NCBI GenBank assembly: GCA_902806565.1
Contig: CADCXA010000044.1
Coordinates: 124,001 to 188,000, forward strand
Direction: 5' to 3'
Length of the DNA stretch: 64,000 bases
Source: Hypoxylon rubiginosum
Lineage: Eukaryota > Ascomycota > Sordariomycetes > Xylariales > Hypoxylaceae
Shown here: one piece after another, positions 23,310 through 35,982 of the stretch
How positions within the stretch are numbered: position 1 is the first letter of the stretch
How the letters are laid out: each line of letters begins with the position of its first letter
Program-made: the position numbers and the translations under genes
Notes under the pieces: generated by a model
What the model was told of the DNA's origin: nothing
Databases searched by the model: none
Seen by the model: only the letters and a program-made list of their open reading frames with translations

Positions 23310-23325
23310 ACGCGACGAAAACGCG
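23310..23325. promoter_or_regulatory. MCB-like ACGCG pair in MSH2/TRM10 promoter
   Basis: ACGCG occurs at 23310-23314 and 23321-23325, separated by ACGAAA, within the 467-bp spacer between the divergent MSH2 and TRM10 starts. It shares the string CGAAAACGCG with the primase gene promoter. It fits MBF-type S-phase control of MSH2. Confidence 0.5.
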
Positions 23326-23562
23326 CTAAAAACTTGACCGCCTTCAGCGCGCGGGCCAACCCAGCCCACTGTTAATTTTTCTTATCGCGGGGTTGTTGGG
23401 CACCTGCAGGTACCGAGTACAGGGGTCGTCAAGCTCCATCAGCGACAGATTACTTCATCCAACCCCACTAAGATTTCTAGAGCTTCCGAGGTCAATGGTC
23501 AATCATTCCGTCAACACTCTCTTCCGGCTCTTCTTTACTGGGAACTCGCCTTATCACCCAAT

Positions 23563-23766
23563 ATGGAACCTGTTGAAGAGCCCTTGGGCGCAGACGGTGG
23601 CTTGTTGGAAACAAGCGCCGCTGAGAAGTCAGAAGTACAATCCCGAGATAATCTAGACCGAGTGGCGCAAATTCAACCACCTACTCCCACAAACGAGAAA
23701 TTTGCTGAGGGGCGAGGACAAAAGCGACCAGCCGATGATGACTGCGATAGCGAAGGTGAAGGCGGA

Positions 23767-23797
<31 letters not shown>

Positions 23798-25065
23798 ACG
23801 CTAACGGTGTCAACGATGACGCCTCTCAAAATACTGGCACCGAAACTGAAGTACCCAAGCTATCCAAGAATAAGCTACGAAAGTTGAAGCGACAAAAGAT
23901 GTGGGAGGTAAAGAAGCAAGAAAAGAAGGGTCTTCGCAAAGAGAAACGTCATAAGCAGCAAGAACGTAGGCGATTGGAGAGAGAGGCCGAGATCGCCGCT
24001 GCCGTCGCTGAGGGAAGGGAACCCGTCTTCCACGAACCCCCCAAACGACAGCCTATATCCGCGACCAAGGTGCCTGTGTCAGTCATCATTGACTGCCAAT
24101 TTGAAAAATACATGATGGAGAAGGAATTGGTGTCGCTGGGGAGCCAGATCACCAGATGCTACTCGGACAACAGAAACACCCAGTTTCCCGTCCACATGTT
24201 CATCAGCTCCTACGGCGGCCAAATGAAAGAGAGATTTGAAACGGTACTTACAAATCAGCACAAGCATTGGAAGAATGTCCATTTTTCGCAAGGCGACTTT
24301 GTGGAAGCCGCTGCTGAGGCGAAGAGCTTGATGCAAAGTCCGGAAGGGGGCCAAGTTATTGAGCTTCTTTCACAGGGCAAAGAAGGGGATTCCGTTTCCA
24401 TTGCCGAGACCACTAATTATACCAAGAAACAGCTCAAATCTGCACCTGTTCCGGAACCAGAAGCTGACGATGTAGACAAGTCTATTGTTTACCTTACAGC
24501 TGATTCGCCTTATACGCTCGACCGCCTCGAACCGAACACGTGTTATGTCATTGGCGGTATAATCGACAAGAATCGCGAGAAGGGTCTTTGTTACAAGATT
24601 GCGCGACAGAAAAATGTCCGCACGGCGAAGCTGCCTATTGGCGATTTCATGGTCATGCAAAGTCGCCACGTCCTAACCACGAACCATGTCATGGAAATTA
24701 TGCTACGATGGTTAGAGACGGGCGATTGGGGTGCCGCTTTCGTGAAGGTTATTCCCACCAGAAAGGGAGGGAAGCTAAAGGGAGACGAGGAGACTCCCGA
24801 AATAGATGAAGAACAGTCAGAAGAGGCCACTAAGGAGGTGGAATCGAAAATCGATGCGATTACCACTGAAGACACCGAGATGACCGAGCCAAATGTAATA
24901 CAACCTGGAGAGCCTGTTGCACAAGAACAACAGGGCGTTGCCGAAATAGAAGGGGACAACTCCAAAGAAGGCCTTCAGAAAAATTCGCTCGACCAACAGC
25001 GATGGTCAGCTCCCCCTGTCGAACAAGAAGAAGCCGAGGCGCCCATCAGTGGCACCACCAGCTAA
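23563..25065 (+). CDS. TRM10 tRNA (guanine-9) N1-methyltransferase
   Basis: A single-exon gene of 500 residues. Residues 1-100 are acidic and disordered, with an Asp-Gly run encoded by a (GGCGAC)n hexamer near 23771-23798. A Lys/Arg-rich helical segment follows (about 103-145; KLKRQKMWEVKKQEKK), as in other TRM10 proteins. The SPOUT methyltransferase domain spans about 170-405. It includes VIIDCQFEKYM, YVIGGIIDKNREKG, KLPIGDFMVM with the expected catalytic Asp361, and TNHVMEIMLRWLETGDW. TRM10 transfers a methyl group from S-adenosylmethionine to N1 of purine 9 in tRNA. The acidic C-tail (about 415-500) is low-complexity and longer than in yeast. The gene is divergent from MSH2 and convergent with the FHA kinase. 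Confidence 0.95.
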
Positions 25066-25730
25066 CAGGTCTAAAATCGCGAGTATATACTCTTACCACT
25101 AGCAGACTAATTTATCAGTCTAAATACCACGATTACCTTGCAAGCATATCGCTTGTTCTAGGCTTGATCACTTCTCGTTGCCTTCAGCCAATCCTCGGAT
25201 TATAAATCAAAATTCTTCATCTTCGAGCTTGTGACTTGGCTCACCCCCTTTTCAAGATTTGGCAAATCCCTCTAAGCCCTCAACCACTTCGTCGACGGCT
25301 AGCTTACATATTAAACCAACTAGTATAAGATGCACGTTGTCGAGCTAGTCTGATCTCTCCGCCGAATTTTCGCAATGAATGCCGCCCAACCGCTTTGTCT
25401 CCTATCCGAGAATGGCTTATCTGGGCTGGATAGCTTTGTTCGAGAGCCAGCCATTTGGCCACAAGCTCGTGGCCCCTTTTACGTTGCGGTTACTCCTTTT
25501 CAATACGAAACTTGATCTACTCAACGAGTGCGATATGGGTATACTCAAGATATTCAATAAGCGAAATACCTCATATGTTAACCATTCGTGCTGTTGCACC
25601 CATGCTAAGTTTATGGAAGTCAAGTGATCGTTGATGATGATGTTATTCTCAAAATAACGAGGTCGTATTCATAAAGAAGTATATGATGATAAGTATAGTA
25701 ATACGCTACCGAATGTACGATAACTACCAA
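25066..25730. other. Intergenic between convergent TRM10 and kinase genes
   Basis: This 665-bp spacer contains the two 3' untranslated regions. An 82-residue frame at 25379-25627 has no recognisable feature. Confidence 0.6.
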
Positions 25731-27785
25731 TTACGGCCAGCCACCATATGGTGGAGGTCCTCCTCCAAATCCTCTTCCTGCATATCCATCTACGAATCCT
25801 CTTGCGAATCCTCCTGCGAAGCCTTTTCCTGCGTATTCTCCCGGATCTCCTCCGAATCCTCCCGGCAATCCTCCCGGTGGATATCTTGGCGGCGACGGGT
25901 CTCGCCGTGGACCTCGTCGCGGTGGTGGTTCTGGCCGTCGCGGCTTGGGCATATCAAAGAGACCCTGAAGATATGCACTGTTCGGACTACGACCGTCACG
26001 GACGCTCTTAATCCAGTTATCGAAATGATTTTCGGGGAGAGGCAACATTGACGATCCCGCCGGAGACGTTATCAGATCCCTTCTTCCGTAGCCGGCGAGC
26101 ATCTGCGCCGCCGAGGCGCGAGGGTCTTGGTCGTAAATGGCCATGTTCCGCAGATACGCTAGGTCGCTGTTGTTGACGGCATTTTTCAGGGCCACCTTAC
26201 GGACTGCTGTCTTGCTGTCGAATTCGGCCGTCCTCATTCGGGAGCGAAATTTATCCACATCCAAAACCCATAGCATGGTAATATACAGCGACCAGATATC
26301 TGCCTTGGGCGTCTGCTTTCCGTACTTGTCGTACACTTCCGGCGCCACTGTAACAATGCGAGTTAGTAGTTGATAATTTCTTTGGCCGGGAGATTTGAAG
26401 GCTTGGAGCATGTCTCGGAAGCAATGAGTCCCACAACATTTCTAATTCGTTCAGTTGTGGAGTTTTTTACTCCTGAGACGAGTTCAGAACTTCAAAGGGG
26501 AAAACGAACTCATGTCACATACTAAATACACCTGTGCCAATATGTGTCTTGGCAGCCGACGCTGGAGTCGTTAGGCCAAAGTCGGTCAATTTGAAAGTAT
26601 ATTGGCCCAGATGGTTTGTATCATATAGAACGTTGCCTGGCTTTATGTCGCGATGGATGAAGCCACGGTAAGCCAGATAGTCGAGCCCAGAGAGCATCTG
26701 CACAAGAGCTTGCTGCCCGATTGACGACGCTTCGGTCCGCGAACGGGTGCTAACCATTAAGTCATCTAACGCACCTTGCTGTATGGGCATGAACAGCTCG
26801 GTCTTCCCGGTCCTGGTGCTAATATAACTGGCGAGAAGGTTCATGACGTGGGGCTGGGAGACACAACTGTCAGTGGATTGTGGTGGAAGACGCAGAGGAA
26901 AAGGGAAAAGCTCACATGTTTCAGGCTCGTAAACGCGTATATTTCACGGTCTCGTGATTTAACAAGCTCGCGCACCCCGTCCATTTGCTTAACGGCCATG
27001 ATATCACCCGAATACATGTCGACCGTCTTGAAAACCTTCCCGTAGCCTCCCCTACCTAGTTCGGCCAAGGTGCAATGATCAATCTTTCTATTATTACTGC
27101 TCGGTATCTGTCCTGGAAAGTTGATAAGATTTCGCCGTTTTACGCTCTCGGCGGCACCTGAAAATCGTCTCTGTATGAGTTTCAAGGTATCCGAAAGGCC
27201 CATATTGAATTTGATTTCGAAATTCACCGTGTCTTTCCGGTCTTTGCCCATAACGAGCCAAGTGTTAACATTATCCATCACGATAACCCGAGCATATCCC
27301 TCCCCTTTGTTTAGGAAGCTATATGTGTCTCGAGGGCTGCTGTAGAGCCGAGTCCATCCTGGTGATGGTGACCTGTCCTATAGGACTTAGAGTTATTAAT
27401 CATCACCACAATACCATTTGGAGATTATTAGATTTGAGTTAAAAGGGATAAATCCAGCGACGAAACAGAAGGTCTATGACCACTCAAGAAAATGGGACGG
27501 ATAACTGCATGTACCACTTACCTCAAGCAATATAACACCTGTCTTATAGTTGACGACAAAAGCACAATGGATACTAGCTATATCGCTACCTCCGACATAT
27601 ACATCAGCCATACTACCACTCCCTAGAGTTGCGATCGTGATAAAGTCAGCAGGACTTTTAGAAGTGTGAGTTCCGATGTTGAGAGCGCCCTCCCCTATCG
27701 AGGCAAAATAACTATTATCTATATGCTCAACAACTTTCCTGGCACGGGAATTCGAGGCTCTTAGGGAAAATATCGTACGACTCAT
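25731..27785 (-). CDS. FHA-domain serine/threonine protein kinase, Gly/Pro-rich tail
   Basis: Four exons (27785-27522, 27377-26916, 26853-26523, 26347-25731) give 557 residues. The N-terminus (about 35-145) reads as a forkhead-associated phosphopeptide-binding domain, with GSDIASIHCAF matching the FHA S-x-x-H motif. The kinase domain spans about 190-440: glycine loop GRGGYGKV (196-203), ATP-binding Lys218 in MAVK, catalytic HRDIKPGN (Asp311), DFG Asp333 and MAPE at 353-356. All catalytic residues are present, so it should be active. The third intron interrupts the activation segment. After about residue 480 come Pro/Arg stretches and a Gly/Phe/Tyr-rich tail (GGFGG-type repeats). The FHA-kinase layout resembles RAD53/DUN1-class kinases, but the sequence does not identify a specific orthologue. 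It is divergent from the next gene. Confidence 0.87.
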
Positions 27786-28247
27786 GGCTGGAAAGATACG
27801 GCTATCTCGCCGGGAGGGTTTATAGAAACTCGGTGATAGAATACAGCGTCGGTCAAATCAGGTTGAGACGAAACTCAGCAAACCAATTTCACTAGCATTA
27901 ATTATTATGTATACTCAACTTCGACGGGCGACAAACATAGCCAGATTCTACTAGAGAGCAGTAAAAGGGGTATCTGAAAACGGATTGCCGGGTGACAAAG
28001 ACCACCAAGCGCCACCTCTAGGAACAAGGACACCAGGAATTATCTCAACGAAAACATTTCTCGATCACAGTACACACCGGACAAAAGGGCAAATTCATCT
28101 GAGCGTCAGGTTCGAATATTACAGGGACAACGAATTATACCCTAGTGCGTAGCGGATTCAAATCCAAATCCCTATCTTCAGACCAAACCTACTTCCTTAC
28201 CTACCGACCTCTTAGACCATTACAGCCCTACCGAGAGTCCAGGAGCG
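27786..28247. promoter_or_regulatory. Divergent promoter, FHA kinase and duplicated-motif protein
   Basis: This 462-bp spacer separates two divergent start codons. I see no recognisable operator. A GGTTCGAAT string near 28109 resembles a tRNA B box, but no tRNA can be folded around it. Confidence 0.4.
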
Positions 28248-29400
28248 ATGTCGACTATAGCAACCGAAGTCGAAAAGCCCGGAAGCCCGTCCATCCCGGA
28301 CGACGAGTTCCAGATCCTGTGGCACGACCGCTCGGTGCCCAAGCAGCAGTTCGCGGACCTCATCCTCGAGGAGATGGGCCGCATCTGGGACTCGGACCCG
28401 CGGTCGCAGGGCCGGACGGACAGGCGCCAGCACGTGAACCCGCGGATCCGCGGCGGCTGGCTGTACGACCGGGCGCGGGAGGAGGTGCAGGCGCAGTGGG
28501 TCGAGCAGGGCATCTGGAAGGACTCGTGGCAGCACATGGAGCTGGGACCTCCCTATACGGATTCCTGGAAGCACGAAACACCACCGTATGTTCCACCCAA
28601 CCCTCCCATCCACCTACTGATGAACGCCCTTTTCTTCATCCATTCATTCTTTCTTCCGAGAATGATAAACTTACATATGCCTATGCGCAACCCGCAGGCC
28701 TCCCGACCCCCTCCTCCTCGACGACGCCGCGAACCCGACCAACAACCCGGCGGCGGCGCGGGCGCGGCCCCGGTGGCGGGCCGAGATGGCGCGGCAGCGC
28801 GAGGCGTCGCGGCCCATCAACATGTTCCTGTACCAGGTGACCAACGAGTGCGAGCGGCTCGCGGACGCGGCGATGGCGGCGGCCCCGGCCGGGGACGACG
28901 ACGACGACCCGGCGGTGGCGGCGGCGGCCTCGGACATCAACACGCAGGCGTACGACCGCGTGCGCTCGCGCTGGGTCGCCCGGCACATCTGGGACGACGG
29001 ATGGGGCGTGCTTCCCGGGATGACGTGGCGCCACGAGAAGCCGCTGCCGGAGCTGGTAGCCACGGGGGCTTCGTGGGAGGAGGGGGAGGAGGAGGAGGAG
29101 AGCGAGGGGGAAGGGGAGGGAGAAGGGGAGATGACGATCGCCAAGGCGACGGGCCAGAGGCTGATGCGGGATAAGGAGGCCCGGGAGAAGCTGCTGCTGC
29201 AGTCGGCGGCGGCGGCGCCCAGCAAGAAGAAGAACAGAGTCGCGCTGAGGGCGGGGAAGGGGAAGCGGGCTATCGCCCCCTGGCCTTTTGTGAGGGGATC
29301 GGTGCAGAAACGACGGCATGAGGATGATGGTGAAATTGAGTCCTTCTACGCCGCCCTAGCGAGTAGAACTGCGCTCCGAAACGCCCGAGATCGAGGTTGA
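28248..29400 (+). CDS. Unrecognised protein with an internally duplicated motif
   Basis: Two exons (28248-28585 and 28698-29400) give 346 residues; intron donor GTATGT, acceptor CGCAG. I do not recognise the family. The protein contains the same pattern twice: YDRAREEVQAQWVEQGIW...WKHE in exon 1 and YDRVRSRWVARHIW...WRHE in exon 2. The shared pattern is YDRxR, WVxxxIW, a second W and WxHE. Each unit is about 80 residues and the intron lies between the units. A Glu-rich linker (EEGEEEEESEGEGEG) and a basic C-terminal third (KKKNRVALRAGKGKR) follow, suggesting a nuclear, nucleic-acid-associated protein; that is inference. There is no signal peptide or membrane segment. GC-ending codons dominate. 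Confidence 0.75.
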
Positions 29401-29857
29401 CGGGATGGATGTATAGGTTAGGGTAGGAGGTAGGTAGGTAGTTTTATCTTTTTATTACGCGTCGTGAGTCGTAGTCGACGATGTCTCTTGCTAAGGGGGT
29501 GGTCATTTGAAATGGAAGAGAGAAATGAGAGTAAGGTGTTAAGTATTGACTTCGAAGTGAAGCTTGCCTAAGTGAATTTTCTACTATGTTTAAATTGTGA
29601 AGAAAGCTTGAAGCACTAGGACGAAATATCACCCCTGAGTTACGACGTCAAACGGTATAGCTTTAGAGCTCTAGGAAGGATGATACAGCCTGAGGGAAAG
29701 ATATGGTAAGGTACCCAGCTTCTTCCTGCTTCTATCTTCCCAGATTCTAAGTGTGAGGGACGTACTCCTATCCGGTATTCATCAACATGTAACTATATAT
29801 TATTTAGTGTACTCCGCCCCATTTTCACTCGCAACCAGCCCATCTATCCGACTTGAA

Positions 29858-30040
29858 ATGTCGAGTCCTCCGTCACTAATAGCAGCCGAGACAGCGTTTG
29901 ACGCCTTCAGGGGTTCAAGCCAAACCTTCGTAGCATCGACCGCACGCAAGAACAGATCCCAGGAATGGGAAGACGTGCAAGTAAGCGTGACACACTTCGT
30001 ACGACGCAGGAGCCGCATCGGATGGAGCGTTAGGGCTTAG
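29858..30040 (+). CDS. Weak candidate small protein
   Basis: A 60-residue frame starts MSSPPSLIAAETAFDAF and is preceded by an AT-rich TATA-like stretch. A GTAAGC donor-like site follows SQEWEDVQ, so it could be a first exon, but I find no convincing downstream exon. No family is recognised. Confidence 0.15.
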   Translation: MSSPPSLIAAETAFDAFRGSSQTFVASTARKNRSQEWEDVQVSVTHFVRRRSRIGWSVRA

Positions 30041-33000
30041 GTAAACCAAGCCTAGTCCCCTAAACCACCACCTCTATCCTACCTACATACCTGCTAGGTA
30101 CTTGGTCCTCGCGCAAACGTAGACCCGAGACGGAAATCGGAAGAGGGCATCGGCTTCGGAACCTTTTGACCCTTCCTCCCTGCGGAGGGAGACCCTTAAC
30201 GTTGCCCTTTCCAGCCACTGCCGGCGGGCCTCGTCGGCTGTGGGTAGTGGTTCTACTCGTCTCCTCCTGTGGGACGATGGAAAGAGTGGTTATAAGTTGC
30301 GGTTGTATGCAGCGTGATGCTATTTAAAGACACGCACACGCTTGAATACTATATACATACATACTACTGCTACCCTATACGTATACTATAGCACTATAGT
30401 GCCTAGGGTAGCTAGCGGTGCAGCTACGAAAGCATCTGCCGCAATCTATCTTATCAGGTATCAAGCGGGAAGCCACCTAGGCAAAGCTACCTGCTCTACC
30501 GCGTCGAGCTACACTGGAGAGAACCTCACCTCGGGGGTGGAGCTCGTGTTCGCTCTTTTCTTCGCTCTCTCTGTCTGTCTCTCCTCTCTTCCGCGGGACG
30601 GCGGATGGCGGCTCGCGGCAACCGGCTAATATGGATGCTATGTGTCGCTGCCGACCAATCTGTACCCCAACGGTTTCTGTGACCTAGAGAGAAAAACAGA
30701 GAGCATGGTTTTTTCTGCCCTGCAGAACTCTCTATCAGCCGCCTTAGCACCAATACTCTTCCTATGCCGCTTTCCTCCCGGTGGAGGAGCGTTTCCGGGA
30801 TAAACAGAGGTTGGCGCGAGCGGAAGAGATAATCTGGGGATTGTACTACAAATGCTATTTAAAGCCTTAGAACTAGGAACTACCCTAGCCCGGTCGATGA
30901 GTTACCTAGCATATATGACGAGTAATACTGTGTTCTAGAACTGGGATTCTATGAATAGCAATGGTGAAATTCATGAGAGATGCGGTAAGTCGGCAGCTGA
31001 AGACAATATGGTTCACAATGGGACCTAATACCGCTGGTGCATCCCGAAGAGCGAAGCTCAACACATTGGGACGCGCCAGAGAGAGAAAAAAAAAAGTGGC
31101 TGGCTCTTAGTGCCGGCATCAGCGAAATTGAAGACATAATTTTAAAACGCTGGACAGGTCTCCTGAAAGGGTTGGAGCGCATCGTCGTACTATTAAGACT
31201 TACCCTTACCGTACCTTAGCGAGAGAGGCAAAAAAATAAAGGGGGGTGGGTTGGTGATTAGTGATAGCCCCTTGAGGCGTTGTGGTTTAAGTCGTACCTA
31301 GCTTATCTCCGACATTACATCGGTGTTCTATGTGAAGGATATGCATTTTCAACTTGCACAAGACGAATGAAACAAGTATCTAGATACAGATAGCCGAGAA
31401 CAGGGAGAGGGAAGGAAGAAGAGCATTACATTTTGGCCAAATCAGGGGCTGGCCAGACCGGGGAAATCGGGAAATATTTGACAGGATACCACTACCACGA
31501 GGCATTGGCGTGTCCCATAAGAGAGGGCGCTGTTTTGAAGCTTCTTGCCCCGGATGACGGATCTGGATTAGCAAGATCTCTGGATCTCGACTTCGGAACC
31601 CGATCGGGATGCAACGAGATTCGGGGGGTTTTGGGCTTTTTGGGGCGAACTATCGACTGAGGACGAGTTCCTCTCTCCCCCGTCATCATCATCGAATCTT
31701 ACTTACAGTACCTACTGCGGAGCTAACCTTAGCTGGGTAAAGTCAGCCAGAGAGAGAGGAGAGGGAGGCAAGGAATAGGAAGGACACATTGAAGAAAAAG
31801 GCATGGGTTACCAGACACACAGACGGACGAGGCTTGCTTATTGCATACACCCATGGCTTTTTTCCCTCTTTTCTTCTTTCGCTTCGACCCGAGGAAAATA
31901 CTAGTACATACCTTATCCCTATACCTAGAAGAGCAAAGTAATCCGACTGGCTACATTTGTCGTGTCTTCTTCGGCCCCGGCGCTCCTCCTCCCCCCACGC
32001 GCGCGTAGAATAATAAGCTAGTTCGCTTGGTAGACTAGTAGGCTGGCAGGCTGGTCGGTAGGTAATCCCATCATACTATGTAAGAAAAAAGACACATATA
32101 GAGAGAGAGAAAAAAAAAAGTGCCATAGTAGGTATCTTACAACGTACGTGACGGCAATGTATTGGGCAATTAAAACAAGCCTTTCCGGAAGTCCTAAGCC
32201 GGCTCGCCGCCTCTTCCCCTTAGCGGCGATAAGTCCGTCCGTTTCTGCGCGCGAACTTCTCCTCCCCATCCCCCCCTTTTTTCGTAATAGGGAGGTATAC
32301 TTACCAGTCGGGCTAGTAATTAGACCGCGACGGAAGCGAGAGAGAGAGAGCGCTTACAAGCAGCTGTAGCTCGGCATTGGGGTTTTGGTTTCTAATTCGT
32401 TCTACAATGTGTGCGGTAACGGAAATACGATACTAAGAAAGAAAAGGGCTGCGCGAACCGGTCTCGCGATTTTGGGGAGGAGTGCTTGTCGCGGTATTAG
32501 CCGTCGATCATTAGCAATTTTCGGGCTTGCGATCCAAGCTTGGCGGGCGAGCCCGGGGGAGGGGATTATGAGCGTCCCGCCGCCTTGTTTTTCTCATTCG
32601 AACCTGTTTCTAGGAGGGGGGTGGTTTTGACGTCTTAATGTCGTTTCTCGCTTTAGGATAACCGCTGATAATAATAAAAAAGCCACACTCGCCACCTTAC
32701 TGCCAGCTTATGTGTAAATCGAAGGGAAAAAGGAAAAAAAAAAAGGAGAGACATAGAGACGGCAGAGAAATTCAAAGTCAACGCCCCATGCTTATGGTTA
32801 GGAACGGGTATTCCGATGTGGAATCAAAAAGTACGAGATGTAATACTGTAGGAGTCCAATGATGTTGAATACCTACATGTACCTACCTTTAAGGTATCCC
32901 GACCCATTGGCTTGTTTGTTAGCTTGGGGATTTTCATCATGGATTAAGTCGCGCAACGGCTGAATGGTGTCAACTTCGCTAAAGATTAAAGTACTTCCCT

Positions 33001-35243
33001 AGGCCGGCTATCTATCACCTTCTCTTTCGATAACTGTATGTACAGTATGTCTGCTAGAATCCTGAATTACAAAGTACCTACCTAGCAGCGTAGGTAGAGA
33101 GGTATGTAAAAGTCTAGACTTGGACGCATAGAGTCCCAATAATAAGCTTATTAGTGATCGATGTAAAAAGGTGCATGTCCTTTTACAAAAACAAGATCGA
33201 TCTTAGATGGTGTCCGTCGTTTCTTTGCATCGTGGGTAGCACAAAAAAAAGCCAGCCCATAAGCCATGGCGTTAGTAGCTACGGTAGTCCCGGCCGGACG
33301 TTCCCAAGGACCACGTTCCTGGGTCCAAGACACCGGCGCTTCTGGACCCGTTCTCCTTTTTCTGTGTGTTGCTATGTAGGCATGTTACGAATCTGGAATG
33401 TCAGTTGAGCCAGTCACAGTCATGCGGTCCAGCTGGCTCCAAATAGAAACACACACGGGACGGCACGCGCTTCCCTTCTGTTTCTCGGCAATACGAAGAA
33501 AGGCCTCTGCAGTGGAAAATGTGACAATTTTACCAATACGGAGGGTTAGGCGGGAGGGTGAGAAGTAGAAGATGAGTGAGGCGCAAATAGAATGCGCCGG
33601 TTGTAAGACAAGACCCTGATAGCTCTAGGGAAGGGTTATAGACAGATAGGTGACGTATCATAGCTTGTTGCTAATGCTTGTAGCAAGACAGGTAGGTCAT
33701 AGCTCCTCTCTGCAATTGCTATCGAGTTTCTTGACTGGCTAAATATGAAGAGAGTACTGTTATGTTTATCTGACGCCTGCCTATGTGTGTGTGTGCATAT
33801 TTTTATGTACGTCTTCCCGTAGGCCGGGGTCTGTTGAACCGAAGGAGCTTCGACTCGGGTAAGTGAAGTCTTCCTTGTCTTTGAATGGTTATCCCTCTTT
33901 TGGGCGTTGGAAAAATACGGGAGGCGAGTTGGTAAATAGAAATAAGCAGCGGGATCTGTCTGGCCAGACGCAGCGACAATAAGATTGATGCCAGCTGCGA
34001 TGCTGTGAAACTATGGTAAGCATAACCTCGTCCCCGTTCCCCGTGGAGGAGGATGGGGAAGCATGAGTAGTGCAGCTCTTCGGGACTTGGCGTGCGGTGA
34101 TATTCGCTGCGGGAGGAGGGCATCGCTATTATTTCTGAGCGCTTTCAACAACCCCCCCTTAGGAATCTGTTGGCAACATTCAGGAGCTGAAGAAATTATG
34201 TATCCCGAAGTCCTTAATATCAAGTAAGTAGAGTGTTGACTAGGTACCCAAGTAGGTAATAACCACAGCTAGCTTCGACCTGATGCTAACGTGGTATAGC
34301 AACATGGATCATTTTGGTGGTGACATTTGCTCTCTTGTATTCCCGGCACATACCGACCGGTAGCTAACATAATGGGTCCTGCCGTACAGGGCAGGGCAAT
34401 GGGTTATCATCAGGGTTATCATCAAATAGGAAACTTATCGTACCTACGTAGGTAGGTATATATATATCCTAGGTACTGATGGGAGGGAGGATACCGGCGA
34501 CACCTTGTTTGATTCCTTTTTGCGGCATAGGCCGTACTTCCATCACACATGCGCTTCCCTACTGGCAGCTATTGGCGTTGACGACCCGCTGACCCGTCCA
34601 GATGTTGATTCGACGGATTTTCCCCGCAGCCCGCGCATGGCATGGGCTGCCCTCCCCAATATGTACGTACGACGTATGCAGCATTGCACAATACCCTCGT
34701 ACCTACGATACCAGGGTCCTACTCTACGAGGGGGAGGTTCCCAGGGGTCTGCCATGTTAGGTATGTACTTCGACGCCGTGGTAAGCGACGCGGAGACTCG
34801 CCGCAGTCTCGTAGGTTAATACATGTATATACTGGCCCAGGGAGTATAGTATATATAGTTGATATATAAAGCTACCTACCTCCTGTATATAGGTAGTGTA
34901 AGGTCGAATACCTAAGATAAAAACAGATGGAGGTAAAAAGATATACTAATAAAAATAAAGGGGGTGAAAAAGAGAAGGAGAGGAAAGAGAAAGAGGAGAG
35001 AGAGACAAGCTTAGCCTGTAAAAGGAAGTAGTACAAAGGTACGAAGGTACGAAGATACATTAGTACGACGAAAGATGGGAAAAAGATGGGAAAGATGGGT
35101 GGCAGGGGTCCACACCTGGGCACCACTCCGTCAATAGTAGAACGATGAATGACTTTGGACTTTCCAGGTTGGATGGAGGATGACCCTATGCCGTCACGCC
35201 TGGCTTGGACAAATTCCCCCATCCCCATCCAAAGGAGGGAATA

Positions 35244-35312
35244 GAAACGAGGAAACGAGGAAACGAGAAACGAGAAACGACCTTTTGCTCTTTTGCGCTT
35301 TTGCGCTTTTGC
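35244..35312. repeat. Two adjacent microsatellites
   Basis: GAAACGAG-type units run from about 35244 to 35280, followed directly by CTTTTGCG units to about 35312 and a C10 run. They lie in the spacer upstream of SKN7. Confidence 0.8.
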
Positions 35313-35399
35313 CCCCCCCCGAGCTGCCGTCTTGTCATGTCATCCATCCTGCCATCCCTCGTCTGCATGTGGTATTGGATATTGTGTGGTATGTCTGTA

Positions 35400-35452
35400 T
35401 GTCTACAGTAGTATGTACAGTAGTATGTCTACAGTACAGTAGTATGTAAGGT
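35400..35452. repeat. ACAGTAGTATGT tandem repeat
   Basis: The 12-bp unit occurs at 35405-35416 and 35417-35428, with a further partial and full copy to about 35447. Confidence 0.8.
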
Positions 35453-35936
35453 ATGGTATATGCATTTTACAGCACGAACCAAGACGAAAAAGGTTCCCTC
35501 CTAATCCACTATCCACATCTCTCTCTCCTCTTTCTATCTGTTCCAGGATTTCTAATTTCTGCCCACTGCCACAGGTCAGGACGCCCCCCCATATTATGTA
35601 CGAATTATGAATTGAGGCATTCTCACCTTTTTATTATTATTATTACTGTAACCTCGCAAAGCTAGCCTAGCCAGCCAGCCCCAAAAAAAGAGACGTGCAC
35701 CCGAATTCCGCCCGCCCACCCTGTCCATTCAATTCATTCTTCAAAAAAAAAAAAGTCTTTAAACATTTCCCAGTTTGGGTCAGCTTGTTATGGTTTTTTG
35801 TATTCATATTCGAGTCCTGGATTCCCTCTCCCGCCAATTGAGTGACACAACCTAAACCCCAAAGGCGGACACCACCTTCGTTAAGCTACTCGAATACTCG
35901 AAACATCAGACGGACACACACCCATACATACATACC

Positions 35937-35982
35937 TACTATACCTACCATATCTACCATATCTACCATATCTACACACATA
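35937..35982. repeat. ATCTACCAT tandem repeat
   Basis: A 9-bp unit is repeated about four times, ending about 440 bp upstream of the SKN7 start codon. Confidence 0.8.

Noticed and set aside
28100..28125. tRNA B-box-like string GGTTCGAAT
   Set aside because: There is no A box or cloverleaf pairing at the right distance. No tRNA or rRNA gene could be supported anywhere in the window.
28671..29319. Minus-strand frames opposite the duplicated-motif gene
   Set aside because: They are low-complexity shadows in a GC-rich coding region, and the plus-strand model splices cleanly.
34872..35228. 118-residue minus-strand frame
   Set aside because: It is Phe/Ser/Leu low-complexity from a GA/CT-rich tract with no start context or homology features.
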